Shown here: one piece after another, positions 1 through 12,600 of the stretch
Layout: each line of letters begins with the position of its first letter
Position numbering within the stretch: position 1 is the first letter of the stretch
From: Parachlorella kessleri
Lineage: Eukaryota; Chlorophyta; Trebouxiophyceae; Chlorellales; Chlorellaceae
Reading direction: 5' to 3'
DNA: 47,084 nt
NCBI GenBank assembly: GCA_001598975.1
Contig: BBXU01000609.1
Coordinates: 1-47,084 of the forward strand
Program-made: the position numbers and the translations under genes
The notes under the pieces: model-generated
What the model was told of the DNA's origin: nothing
The model's database searches: none
What the model saw: only the letters and a program-made list of their open reading frames with translations

Positions 1-799
<799 letters not shown>

Positions 800-1029
800 G
801 CTGCCAGTACAAAGATCGTCAGGGTGAGTATGAGTCTTGAGGCAGCTAATGGGTTTCGTGTTCCTCCTTTCCTTAATCATCCCAACACAGGCAACACAGC
901 TAGATTACGATTTGCTGGCAATGGGAGGCGGGCCCCCACAGACAACACAGGGATCACACCCTCCTATGGCAGAGTAGGGTATACGGAGAGGGACATGGGA
1001 GCACGGCAGCCTAGTTCTGATTTGGGGCC
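800..1029. promoter_or_regulatory. Divergent promoter between the GT8 and GT2 genes
   Basis: The 230 bp between the start codon of the minus-strand GT8 gene (799) and the chosen start of the plus-strand GT2 gene (1030). No convincing TATA box or repeated operator was seen. The role is inferred from the head-to-head arrangement only. Confidence 0.5.
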
Positions 1030-4000
1030 ATGTTTGACTGCTGCGTGCTCATACCAGCAACATCCAGGGGTCAAGCCTCTGTGCAGGACTGCCTGGAAGA
1101 CCTGGGTCTTGTGGCCAGAGATTGTGCAGGTACACAGCAGTCCTGGTACCCAAGGGGCATTATGCTTATATCCTCCCTGGTGTCGATGGCTGCCTAGTGA
1201 TCATAGCCATGGGTTCCGGAGGGCCTGGCTTGCATGCTGTGCAGAGGTAGGCCATGTCCCGGGCTTGACTTTGTGCCTGGGAATTGATGAGGATGACCCA
1301 CTGGTGGACTGTGCCGCCTCACTGGCTGAGCGCTTCAAGCCTCTGAGAGTAAGGGTGCAGAGGAAGCAGCTGCTTACTCCACCTCACGAGCATGTCACAG
1401 CTGCGCCGGCCCTCGGAGACATCTGCTGCTGCCCTGCTGGCTGTGCTGCAGCAGCATTCGGAGCCGCATCTGGTTTCCCCCACTGGCAGTCAAGCACAGA
1501 ACAACTGCTTGACTTGTACCCATCACTCCTAGGAGGACAGAGCCAGCCAAGGCAAGCCGGTGTGGCACGGCTCCTGCAGGTGCATGTTGAGGTCTTTCCA
1601 CTGGGAGAGCTGGCACCACGAAGGCAGCGTGGGGCCCCTATCTGCTGGATGTGGGGTCAGCTTATGCAGGCAGCCAAAAGGGTGTTCGAGTCTGACTGGA
1701 CATTGCTGTTGGGCGACGATGTCAGAGTGGAGCCTACTGACTGGCCTACTAAGCTGGCAGGTGAGGCTCTAAGACCTGCCCACGGGCAGTGCTGCATGCT
1801 CTGGCTGCCATGGCCATGGCCAGCTGTGGCGAGAGACAGGGTCAGCAGACCGGTGTGCATGAGGGAAAGGCCCCTCATGGGCGTGAATGGATACCTGCTG
1901 GCGATGCCAGTCTGGACTGCTCAACCATAGGGTGTCTTACTTGTTAAACACTAACACCCCGGTTCGTGTGCAGGCTTTGCTGCAGACAACCCTCACCTGC
2001 GGTGCATAGCTCTGCTTGACAAAGCTGACCCCGGCTTCCCTTCCTTCCTGGCGCTCCACACAAGCCACCTGGACGCCTTTGGGGGCCGGCTGCTCCCTGA
2101 TCAGTTCATCAACCAAGGCGGGGACCCCTTCCTATTTGAGCTGTACAGGAGCTTTGGCCTGGCAAGGCTGTGCTCGGAGGTCAGCCTGACAAACGGCAAA
2201 GGTAGCTGCAACGCCCCATTTGCATACTTTGGATGCTTGTAGGTGGTTGCGTGTGTTGATGTGCTCAATGTTGGCGTCCGTAACACGGTGGAGTGCAAAG
2301 GTCAGGACTGCGTGCTGCATCCAAGTGGGTTCACTTGGTCCGAACATCAACCAGCACATCCAACACTGTGGTGAACAACGACGTTGGCATATCACTGCTT
2401 GTAGGCGGCATGGAAGGGTCTATCTTCAGGAGCCGCCCAGCTCGGCCGCGCTACCACAGGCTGCCACTGGACAGCCGCACCTGGCTGGACCTCCTCAGAG
2501 CTGACAAGCGGTGCCTGGCACAGTGGCTGGACCAAGAACCCACCCTGCAGGTGATAGCTATCATGCCTTTGCACTTTCTCACCAAGTCTTGATGGAGCTG
2601 CACATCCCACAACAGGCTACGACTGGGTCTTCTGCAGCCACTTGCATGTATGCCGTGATCAACCTGCTCCAGAGTAGCCCGCTTTCACAGCACCTGCGAC
2701 TGCCACGTGCAGGTTGCTGTGCTGGTTCCAACCTACCGGGCATCCCCTGCTGCACTGGCCCCAATTTTGGAATCCTGCCGCACATGCCACAAAGCGGTGG
2801 ATGTTAGGCAAGTACGGTGCAGTGTTGTTTGCGCACGCATTTCGCACAGCTTCTGGTGATGCTGCTTGCATTCCTCCGTGACTTGCCCAAGGCTGCTTGG
2901 AGCCTGTCTACACCTGCTGCTGCTGTCCCCTTGTCCGCAGGCTTTTCATCCAGGTGGACAACGCCTCCACCACAGAGACTGCTTGTTCGTCCTCCAAGGC
3001 CTGCCCAAGCCGCGGTAATGCCGCTTACAGCTGCGCCTTGCTGTCACCTTGTCCGCAGGTGTTTAATCCAGGTGGACAACCCCTCCACTCCAGAGGCTGC
3101 TCTGCACTGGCTGCGCCGGCAGCAACTCAATTTGGGTGGGAAGCTGCGCGTGCGCATGAACAGCACCAACTTGGTGAGCGGGCGAGGCCCAGCTAGTCTA
3201 GCCAAGCCTTACAGCCTTCCGTGACCCTTGTGGGTTTGCAACAGTCTTGTTGCGCCTTGGAACTACTCTCTTAAAAGTCTGCTGCTAGGTAGGCGGGTGG
3301 AGGCCCAGCTTGCAGCGCAAGTTTGGCATGAGCTCTGGGCTGTGCAGTCTGTCAGCACCATATCAACACTCAACCCCTGGAGCAGTAAAGACAATCACCT
3401 GTGGCCAGGCTGCCTCAGTTCCATCCGCTTAGTTAACTTGTGATATGCATGCTTTGGGCTACGCTGCGCAGGGTGCTTCCAAAACCAGGAACCGGCTGCT
3501 GGGGATGAGGCAGTGGGTTCTGACTACATTATTTTCTGGGACGATGACGTCATCCCCACACCCTCATGCATTGACGCTTACGTGGCGGCTTTCCTGAGGC
3601 ACCCTGACTGCCAAGCATTTGCAGTTAAGGGCCAGGTCAAGTGTGCCCACACTCTGGCTGCTCTTCATCCCATATGGGCATGCATGGAGAAGTAATATAC
3701 GCAGATGACAGAACTGCATGCTTGCCATGCCCTGCCAGAGAAAGCTGCTTGGCGTGCATGATGCCAAATATAGCAAGGCCAGCCTGGCTCAGTCGGCACC
3801 ACTGGACCACGTCTGTCATTCTGCAGGCCCCTCCGTGCTGCCGGTACAGCCGCACAGCCTGCTGCCCTCGGCCATTCACATTTCTGATGTCAGCTTCTTT
3901 TGGGAAGCCCCCAGGACGATGGCTGCAGCCTGGGGAGGTGTGATACCCTGGGCAGTGACCGCCAACATGGCGGCCAAGTATAACTTAGCAAGGTTTGGGG

Positions 4001-5683
4001 ACGGCTTCCCGCTGGGAGGTGAGTAGTGGTTGTTAAAAGGCTTGCTGTCTGGCTATCAGGCAAAGTAAACTCATTACCAGCACAGCCATGACCGTCAGGC
4101 CCTGGGGTCAGACCCAACCAATGCTGATGAGATCTGCACTTGTGTTGTTATGTAACCCTCATCGTGCCAAGATGTTCCCCGCCTGCTGCACAGGGATGTG
4201 TAGGCTGATGGCTGGCACCATGCAGGTGGTGGGGAAGACATCGACTATTGCCTCAAGTTGGGAGGCAAGCTGCGGGCGGTGCCAGACGCGGCAGTCACCC
4301 ACCTCTGGTGGCCTGAGGGCCGGCCCTGGGTAAGAGAAGGAAAGGCATTCCTGATACGTTCTCTTACTACAGCTGCCCTTGCATACACCGTACCGCCTTC
4401 TAGTCCTGTAACAGAAGCCACTCATGCTAAACTGCTATCAATGCGCCTGCGCCTGCGCCTGCTACATGCTGCATACCCCACAGCCACCTGATGGAGCCCC
4501 GGCAGCAGTGACAACAAGAGGAGCTTTCGAATGCAAAGGAGGAGCCACAGCCTGCCTTACAGTCTGGTGTAGTATGGTTCAGTCCAGTCTGCCCTTCACA
4601 CTTTGCAGATCTACTGGCGCTTCTGCCGTTGGGCCCTGGGGGACGGCAGGCTGCTGGACTTGTGGCCGGCATACACCTACTGGAGAGCGCCCAACCTGCC
4701 AGAGCTGTGCTTGTTGATGGGCTCTGTGCTGCTGGTGCTGTGCGCATTCGGGTGCGTTTGCTTGCGCTCATGGGTCGACTGGCAGCGAGCTACAGTCCCA
4801 AGCCTGCCAGCGAGTTGGCTGATGGGCTGGGTGGCCTTGTGGCTGGCTGGATGACATCCGAGACAAGGTTTTGGAAGGCTACCGCCTGAATGACTCTGTC
4901 TTAGGCCAGCTGCAGTTCAGTCACTGGATTGCAAGCTGAGTGTAACTCCTGCTTATGGCATTGCTTCCGCATTTCATGCTTTGCAGCGCTGCCTGCAACG
5001 AGTAGCCTGCATCCATATACTGTCCTTTGCAGGGCCGCCACCCTGCCGCGGCTAGCCGCCGCCCTGGCAGGGCTCTTGCTAGGCGACCTGTCCTTAGACC
5101 TTGCCTACAACTGCATGTGGCCTCCCAGGGTGCACCAGCACCCCTGCAACCCCCGCCTCCGCCCCGTGGCTGCTGCTGAGGCCTGTCTGATCAAGGCGTG
5201 CTCCGAGGCTGGGCGGCTATGGGGGCACCTGGCAAGGGGGCGCTGGGGCAACCTATGCCGCAGCTTCGACTGGTTCTGTGGCTTGGACCCGGGTGAGATG
5301 GTCCCATGCATGCGTTCTTCTAGCCTGTGCCTGCCTTCTGGATGGATGTTGCTGTGCACGTGTTGCCGGGTGCTAGCGGGGCTGCAGATGTTGAGCAGAG
5401 AAGACCGACCAAGGTGGTCTTCCTTGTAGGTGTTATGGAGCATACATATCATGACCAGGCACACAATCCATGCACCTCATCCTCATGCTACCACCAGTAC
5501 AAAGGGCATAGGTCGTATCTATCGCTGCGCTCATGTTTGGGGGTTCACCAGCAGGAGTCGCGAGACCTGACATTGCTGTGCGGTCTGCCTGTAGGTGTTT
5601 TGGCGAGGGAGCAGCTCTGGGCTGCTGGCCGCTGTGCTCTGCTGTGCACCACAGCACTGCTGTCCATCGGGTTTCTTTCATAA
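1030..5683 (+). CDS. Membrane-associated glycosyltransferase with tandem GT2-like domains; probable frameshift
   Basis: Fifteen exons: 1030-1129, 1245-1348, 1580-1760, 1974-2179, 2243-2300, 2405-2550, 2713-2807, 3059-3173, 3472-3635, 3850-4018, 4226-4329, 4609-4838, 5033-5292, 5388-5429, 5595-5683. The first half resembles a degenerate GT2-like domain (GIDEDDPLVD; LLLGDDVRVEP as a DxD-like site; DQFINQGGDPFLFELYRSFG). The second half is a fuller GT2-A domain: VAVLVPTYRAS, QVDNPST, GASKTRNRLL, YIIFWDDDVIP (DxD), GGGEDIDYCLKLGGKL, HLWWPEGRPW. Two hydrophobic stretches follow (GSVLLVLCAFGCVCL; LAAALAGLLLGDL), then a hydrophobic C-terminus, which suggests an endomembrane location. The intron after 2807 has a GC donor (AG|GCAAGT). 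Exon 9 changes frame after GASKTRNRLL; one extra G in the GGGG at 3501-3504 restores it, and only then is the total divisible by three (687 aa). The 3850 acceptor and 4838 donor are the least certain. Donor and acceptor sugars are unknown. Confidence 0.75.
2914..3100 (+). repeat. Duplicated intron-exon junction in the GT2 gene
   Basis: The acceptor and first part of the exon starting at 3059 are repeated 118 bp upstream, with the alternative acceptor at 2940/2941. Both copies share the tract CCTTGTCCGCAG and then encode R-(LF or CL)-IQVDN-(A/P)-ST in the same phase. The downstream copy continues into AALHWLRRQQLNLGGKL and leads to the next exon. The upstream copy has a GTAATG donor that would put a stop in the following exon if both were used. 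It looks like a decaying or mutually exclusive exon. Confidence 0.8.
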
Positions 5684-6382
5684 GCCTGCTCTATGCGCCT
5701 GGAAGAGCAAGTTGATGTCTCATCAACTACCACAAGATGGCTGGGGCCAGTACGGCAGTTGTACACCAGGGGACGTTGCTTGAACTACTTCACATTGTCC
5801 CTATCTAGCCACGGTGTAAGCGAGGAAGCATCAACTGACAGGAAAGCACAGCTCTGACTTCCGTGGACTTCGTGCAGTTGAATACCTGTCTGGCATCGAA
5901 AGGCGGAACTGTGCCACAAGCCACAGAATTTGTCAGGTATGGCAAACAGTGCGTCTGTAAAACTTTGGTAACTATGTCTGGCACGGTGTTGTACAGGCTG
6001 GGTTGTCTCAACAAAGTGCGCCAGGCACTAGATGACTCAATGACTGCTCAATGACCCAGCGGTAACCATGGAAGTTATAACCTGCTTCCCACCCACTCAC
6101 TTCTCCTTGTCAAAAAGCTGTAGCAGGGACCATGTATTCTAAAGCTTCAGCAAGCTCTCCGTACCCTAATGCAGGCTCCCCTTTGCCCACCGTGTGCTTT
6201 GTGATGGCAAGGTGGCTGTGCAATGGCAATCACCCATGCCTTGACGCCTGCATTGTTTGCTGCAGCGGCGCATGTACCTGAGAGCACGAGCGAGTACACG
6301 CGACATCAATGTTCACAGCACACAGAACACTGCTTAACTTAGAACCCTCGCCTTCTCAACACCGGGATGGACACCGATAGGC
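5684..6382. other. Convergent 3' region between the GT2 and MYND genes
   Basis: About 700 bp with no recognisable gene. It holds the 3' UTRs of two converging genes. A plus-strand TGTAA (the usual green-algal poly(A) signal) lies at 5815-5819, about 130 bp after the GT2 stop. No clear TGTAA was found for the MYND gene. Confidence 0.5.
5815..5819 (+). terminator. Candidate TGTAA polyadenylation signal of the GT2 gene
   Basis: TGTAA on the plus strand about 130 nt past the stop at 5683. TGTAA is the known chlorophyte poly(A) signal. A five-base match alone is weak. Confidence 0.4.
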
Positions 6383-9292
6383 TTAGTGAAAGCATTGCAC
6401 AACAATCCTAGCCAGCTCCGGCTGCACCGCCCAAAGCAGTGGCAAGAACTCCTGCCGCTCGTCAGGGCTCATGAGCAAAATCTTGTCCCTGGCCTTGCCC
6501 TCGTTCCAGCCAGCAAAGCGCAGCGACAGCTTGCAGAAACGCCGGTGGCCCGGCCATGCCTCCACCTGGCATGCCTTGCTGCAGTAAAAGAAGCGCCTGC
6601 GGCTCACAACAGAATGGGCAGCAAGGTTACTGAAACCGTCACCCACCAATGGTAGCACGGATGCCTTGAATCTTCACAGGCATTGCCTTGCACATGGCAA
6701 AGTCTTCAAATATGCCGTAAATGCAGCGGTCATGAACACCTAGCAGAATATGTTAGGCATCACATAGACTAGGTCTTGTTGGTATTCAAGCACACAGTCA
6801 CTGCACCTGCGCACGCCGGCTCGCAAACGCTCTGACGCAGATGGCACCTGCTCTTTGCCCCATACCATCACGTCAATCCATCTGAAATGCTCTGACACCG
6901 AGCCCCACACCTGGCTGGGCTAGACTTGCCTGCACCCTGTGCATTCCTTCAGCTTGGCCTGCTCCCTGCTCACGCCACACGCAGCGCAGCGCAGCGCAGC
7001 CTGGTCACGGGGCAGCACGGCAGGGAAGGGCGGCTCTGCAGTCTGGCCGGCAGCCGCTGCAACATCAGCCTGGCTTCCTGCTGCCACAGCTGCCTGTGCT
7101 GCTCCCGTGGCTCTGGAGTCGGCAAGAAGGTTGGGACCTCCAATCTCCTGGCATAGGGCGAGCAAATCCTCTTTGGTCCGGCACTGATCTAAGCGCTCCG
7201 GAGAGGCAAGCTGATGAGCGCCCAAGTAATCCTTCAGGAGTGCCTCAGGCCACAGCTCAGCTTCATGGGCCATCCTGGCCAGCGTCAGCCGCCCAACAGC
7301 TTGCACACCCTGGGTGTGCAGGGCAACGGTGTTCCCCACAGCAGCACCTCGCTTGCCAGAGCCCAGCATGCCCCCACCAGCGCCTCGCTGTCCTAGCTGG
7401 TGCCCCTGCGGTGCGGACGACGCCTGCTGCTCCTCGCGCTGTGCACGACATCGCTCCAGCTTTTCCAACAGGAGGGCACTCGCGGTGAAGAGGGCTTGGT
7501 CTTCTATGTGGCCAAGGGACGCTTTGCACCTGCACCAATAGGCTCAGCCGGGTCCACAGAGAGCTAGAGAGCCCCCAAGCAGATTACGGGCAAACACGTT
7601 GCCATGTAGACTGAGATCCACGTGGTAAACATGCAAACAAGCACACCCGCGTGCCGCAGACTGCGAGACGCCTAGGACAGGTGAGAAACCGAGGTCGGAC
7701 AGCGCCTTGAGCCATGCCTTGAATCCAGGACTGCATGGAAATCTTACGTAAGGGTGAGGGCTGATGCAAAAACGCATGCAGAGGCAGCATAAACATGCAA
7801 GCACAAACATGCAAGCACCAGCTAACGTGGTTGTAAGGCTCACATTAACGCGTGTGAGGTGTCGGCTGCAGCAAGGTCGCGAATACCAAAGTCCAGCAAT
7901 GTTCCTGTGAGTTGCGGCTTCAGTTGAGTGAGCAACAGTAGAAGCTCCGCTGCAGCGGCTGCAGTCTTGGTGCCCTCCATGGCACTGCTCCACAGCCGCC
8001 TGCAGGCTGCTAACAGTCCAGGGGTGCTGTCAACCGCCTGCACGCAACCGGGTAGCGAAACATCTCGTCCACGTGTTTCCTACAGCAGTTGGCGTGTAGC
8101 AGGCAAGCAGCAGGCACTCTGTGACGCGTGCTGGAGCCTGGCAGTGAAGAGCTGGTTGGCGGACTGAACAGACCAGCTCTCCCAACCTGAAGCAGGCGAG
8201 TCTTCACTGCATGTACTTGCTGCGGGGACCAGCCGTCAGCCACCCGTCCAAAGTGGGAGGTGGGCTCGTGTTGAGGCGATGCTCCACTACCGGAAGCCAC
8301 CGCGGCGGTGCACGGGGCAGATGTTCCACTGGATAACCCCGCTTCAGTAAATGCGACCTGACCCACAAGGCACGATGCGGCCAGCAGAACAACTTGCTGG
8401 AATTGTGCAATGTCAGAGTCACGTGTGCTGGCACCAACAGAGCCCAGGGAGGTGCGGCACCGCAGTAACCCCCTGAAGCAGCCGGCCTCTGCCAACCCCG
8501 CCAACAGGGCGTAATCCTACAAGGAGAAGACGGGGGTAAAATCCAGCATCTCGTCCGGGTCGTGGCCTACAACCCAGCACCTGTCACACGACCAGCCAGG
8601 GAGGCGGCGAACCAAGGAACTTCATGAGGGCTGCAATATGGAAGGCACAGATCTTAACAAGGCCATGGCACACATGTATGACTTGCTCAGCCTGTCATGC
8701 CAGGCCATGGCACACACGCCTGACTTGCTCAGCATGTCATGCCAGGCCAGGGGCCACACGACCTATGCTCACTGCAGTCTCCGCTGTCAGCAAGCTATGT
8801 AGGTGGGCAGCAGCCATCATGTACATTGGCAGCCTGCCGGTGTCTTGCTGTGGCTCCCAGCCTGACAGTATTCTCACTAGCGGCACTGCCAGTGCCAGGA
8901 GGGCTGGGGACTCCAGGCTCCGCAGCGGCACATAGTGCAGTCCTACGACGGCCGTCTCCCTGGCAGTGCAATCACTACTGTTGAGGGCTGGGATCAGCAA
9001 ACTCTGCACTTCTTTCTGGCTAACCAGGTCCAGGCAACCAGTGCCGACCACTAGTTGCCTACGAGTTGCCAACTTTCTCAGCTGCGCTACATAGGCCTGC
9101 ACGAAGTAGGGAGCTCGTCATCATATGGGGTTCAGGCCAAGATGCCCTCACTATCAGCAGTCTACGGCCCTCGTCGTGCGTCAGCAAAGCACCTACGTGA
9201 AGGGAGTCCCGAAAGTTGCTGCTGTCCTTGCCATGCTTCTCCAAGGCCCCAAGGGCCGTTTGATATGCTGCTTTCACCCTTTTCACGGACAT
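6383..9292 (-). CDS. MYND-type zinc-finger protein
   Basis: Seven exons on the minus strand: 9292-9152, 9096-8773, 8516-8217, 8037-7844, 7730-7647, 7529-6930, 6596-6383, all phases matching, 618 aa. Residues about 529-569 form a MYND finger split by the last intron: CAACG...KECTGC in exon 6 and FFYCSKACQVEAWPGHRRFC in exon 7, giving C-x2-C-x11-C-x2-C-x5-C-x3-C-x7-H-x3-C. MYND fingers bind two zinc ions and mediate protein-protein contacts. The N-terminal 500 residues are helical and Leu/Ala-rich (VVLLAASCLVGQVAF, AAELLLLLTQLKPQL), possibly an armadillo/HEAT-like scaffold, but no family is recognised. Residues 430-520 are Ala/Gln-rich. The intron after 6930 has a GC donor (AG|GCAAGT). It is divergent from the LCIB-CBM20 gene with 398 bp between start codons. 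An additional upstream 5' exon cannot be excluded. Confidence 0.82.
8661..8744. repeat. Two-copy 42-bp tandem repeat in a MYND-gene intron
   Basis: Units 8661-8702 and 8703-8744 differ at a few positions. They lie in the intron between the exons ending at 8773 and starting at 8516. No coding role is visible. Confidence 0.85.
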
Positions 9293-9690
9293 ACTTGATA
9301 CGACTCCTCCAGTAGTGTGCTGGTTCTCATGCCTGCGGTGGGACCATCAATGCTTCGATGCGCCCATGGATCCCTTGGTTGCCAGGGCACCTTGGACCTG
9401 GCCGATTTGGATCCGGTTCTCCTTTGCGCGGGCGCTTCACAAGCGCCCGAAGGACCTGAAGGTCACTATTAGAGTGTCCGCGAGTACTCCTCGCCGCGCG
9501 TATTGGGCCCCTCTTGGCTTGCAACCACCCCTGCTGCTAGTTGAGGGCACCTACTACTAGCCTTTCGCACCTCGGTTGGTGTGGTAGGGTTGGCTTCCCC
9601 TGACTGTGTAGCAGCAAAGGAGGTCCGCTCCGTTCTACAGCAGCCTATTGACGCGATAAATATCTTCAGTTGTGCTCTTTCTGGACGCTC
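9293..9690. promoter_or_regulatory. Divergent promoter between the MYND and LCIB-CBM20 genes
   Basis: 398 bp separate the two start codons. An AT-rich TATA-like stretch (GATAAATAT, 9655-9663) lies about 30 bp before the LCIB-CBM20 ATG. If it is the TATA box, the 5' UTR would be very short. No proven CO2-response element was recognised. Confidence 0.45.
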
Positions 9691-12600
9691 ATGACGGCTA
9701 GGCTTCGCTGCCATGCGCGCCAGGGCCCCTCAGCCCCGGGCCACCTCAGGCCCCGTGCAAGGCCTGTTGGCTACGGTCAGCATAAGCGCAGCAGCTTGTT
9801 CGTCGCCGCGGCAGGCAGTAGCCGCCAGGTGCCAGCGGCCAGTGCAGTCGTAGCTGAACAGGGTCCCATCCAAGACAGCTTGCCCAGCGCAGCTGGTGTT
9901 CTACCGGCAGTGGCAGTAATACCAGGCAGCACAGAGGTGCAGTACCTATCGAAGCGTGCGCAAGACGTCGAGACACATTTCCCAACAGCGTTAGGGGTGG
10001 ATGACTTCCTCCAGAGGCTGGAGGTGGCCCTGTGGAGCTTTGGTTTCAAGCACAAGAACAGTATTGGTGAGCGCAGCCAACCCAGTGCTAGGATGCCACG
10101 TTGATGTGCACTGGCCTGGCTCTGCCCAATCCTTTATTACACATGACTTCACCTGACCCTCCTACGGGCTTGCTGCTCCTGCAGCCTGTGTGAACCTTTG
10201 CCGGGACGAAGTGACCCAGACGCTTCAGCACAAAATCGAGCAGGTGAGTGCACTCTCCCTCCTGGTTGCGACCTTGTTGTGCAAGCTTGTGAAGCCCACC
10301 TCGGACGCTAAAGATTCTCATTGCTGGTGGATGCACTTACTTCCCGCTAAGGGCTGGTCTTGCTTTGCAGGTGTTTGGAGCATCCTTTGTGATCAACGGC
10401 TTGGGCGGTCTGCTCAGCTGTGGTCTGACTGGCATGGCTGCGGGGCTGAGCCACTCGCCCGCTGACGAGGTAGGTTCTAACTTGCCTTTGCCTCGGACGT
10501 AAAAGGACATGCCTGAGGGAGAGGGCAGCAGCCCCTCTGACCACAACACCCCTGCATGCTGTGCTCTGCTGGACAGTCTTCCGGTTGACTAACAGCTAAG
10601 CACCTTTGTCCTCGCTTGGCGTGCTGAAGAGCCAGAGAGCTAGGATACAGCACTGCACAGCACAACCCTGACTTGGGACAACCTTGCAGTATCATCCAAC
10701 ATGTGTCCTGACACGCGCCCTGGCACCATGTGCAGGCCTTAGGAGGGCGCGAGCGCTACATCTTCTTCAGCTTCCCTCACATTGCCATCGACTCCAGGGG
10801 TACGCTGGGTCACATCAGCCGCCCAGGCCGGCCTGGGGTGAGCTGCGCCTGTGGCGCCGTGGCCAAAGCTCTGGGGGATATCAAGCGGGATGGCCTTATC
10901 TCCAGCTGCAAGCCGCCAGGAGGTAAGCCTGGCCACCCATGGGCGTGTGCTAGCAGGTCTGCTTGCACCTTGGCCCTGGAGCTGCAGAAGGCGTGCAGGA
11001 GAGAAATAATCGTAGGGACTTTTTTCCTCCAACATGGTGTTGCCCCAATGTTGGTTCGGGGATGGGAAGCGGTCACCTTTGCATGTAGGCCATCAACATT
11101 TTGTCAGGCCTTGATACCAGCTAAATTGCACTGCAAAGCCTAGTTGCCTGCTGCCTGGCATGCAGTCCATGAGGCGGGTGACGTGGAGTTCTCCATCCTC
11201 AAGCAGCGCCTGGCCCGGCGCCTGGAGTTTGAAGGGCACACCGACGGCTCCGTGAAGACACTGACCCTGGCAGACCTCACCAAGGTGAGACAGTGGATAG
11301 AGATATTGTATCGGGAGTGCTAGGAAATGGGGGATGGCATAGGCGAACGATACCGGCTGCGGTCGCCCTCGATCTACAATATCTCTACACCAAGGTGAGG
11401 CAATGGGTAGAGATATTGTATCGGGACTGCAAAGAAGTGGAAGATGGCAGAGGCCAATGGTAATGGCCACCCACAGCCAGCTGCCTTGCTTCATCAGCCG
11501 TGTGGCCTAGTACCTTCTCTCCAGCCTGGCTAGCCGCAGTAATACAAATGTGATGGCAAGCGGCATACGTAAGAGTGAACAGTTAGGAAGTCGTCGCACC
11601 GGGGCTGTAATGGCCATGCAGGTGGCTGAGCGCACCATCAGCAAAGACCTGGAGCTCCTCATTTCGCATGCTGTGGACACCTGCACGGCCGACTATGCAG
11701 GCAAGCTTGGGAGGGAGGTTTGCAGGACTTCCACAAGTTACACTGCGTTGCAATACATGTCTTGGGTCGCTTTGGTCAGTAGAACGCGGTGCTGGTGTGG
11801 GTGGGTTCATCATACCTGAACTCCTTGACAGGTGCTGCCTAGATGCCACACAGGGGTGCCGTGGCCACACAGGCACGACTCAAATAATGTGCCCTACGGC
11901 TGAACCATATATGTTCCTGCTCTCATTGCAACTCACCACAGCACTCTCCTGCACGTCCGCTCTCATCCCTTGCCCACCGTGTGCCTGCATTTGGCCGTGC
12001 CTGCTGCAGTGGTGACAGGCGTCCAGATTCACAACTGGGGGGTGGATTTCGACGACCCCGAGCCCAATCTGGAGTTTGTGGCCCCCGTCAATGTTTATGC
12101 GGTAGTCAACGGCAAGCAAACCTACCTGGACCTGGGCAGGCTGCCTGTGAGTGGGCTGCCAGCTGGAAAAATGGGCGGCTTTCCGTGTGTGTGTGTGGCA
12201 ACGTGTGTCGTACAACTAGCTAGTGTAAAAAGGCCCTTACAGCCTCCGTGTTGCTGTTGCCCTGGCTGGGGTACCATCTGCCCATGTGCTTGGCTGGGTA
12301 GACAGGATTGTTGGCATCAAACAGTGTCATTTGAAAGATGGGGCGCTTGCCTCTTTTGTCATGCTGATGTAGCAGGACGTTCAGCAATTGGCTCCGGGTA
12401 CACTGATGTACCATGGAAGGTGAGGGTGCCGCGGCTAGGTGCAGCTGCTAATGTCCGCCCTTCCCGTTCTTCCGCTCCGCAGGGGTTGACTCCTCGACAG
12501 ATCCGGGTGCTGGCAGAGCAGACCAAAGCAGCGTCACTCAATGGGAAGGCCACAGCCGACACCCAGTCAGCCTCGAGGCTTCAGGAGCTGAACCCTGTGC

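Noticed and set aside
2301..2404. Reading through the GT2 intron as coding sequence
   Set aside because: The frame reaches a stop (TGG TGA near 2370), while removal of 2301-2404 preserves phase into the next exon.
5863..6054. Short plus-strand open frame after the GT2 stop
   Set aside because: It lies past a probable TGTAA signal in the convergent 3' region and shows no family similarity.
9670..9690. Earlier start for the LCIB-CBM20 protein (seven codons upstream of the ATG at 9691)
   Set aside because: The upstream codon is TTG; the first real ATG is at 9691 and gives a transit-peptide-like N-terminus.
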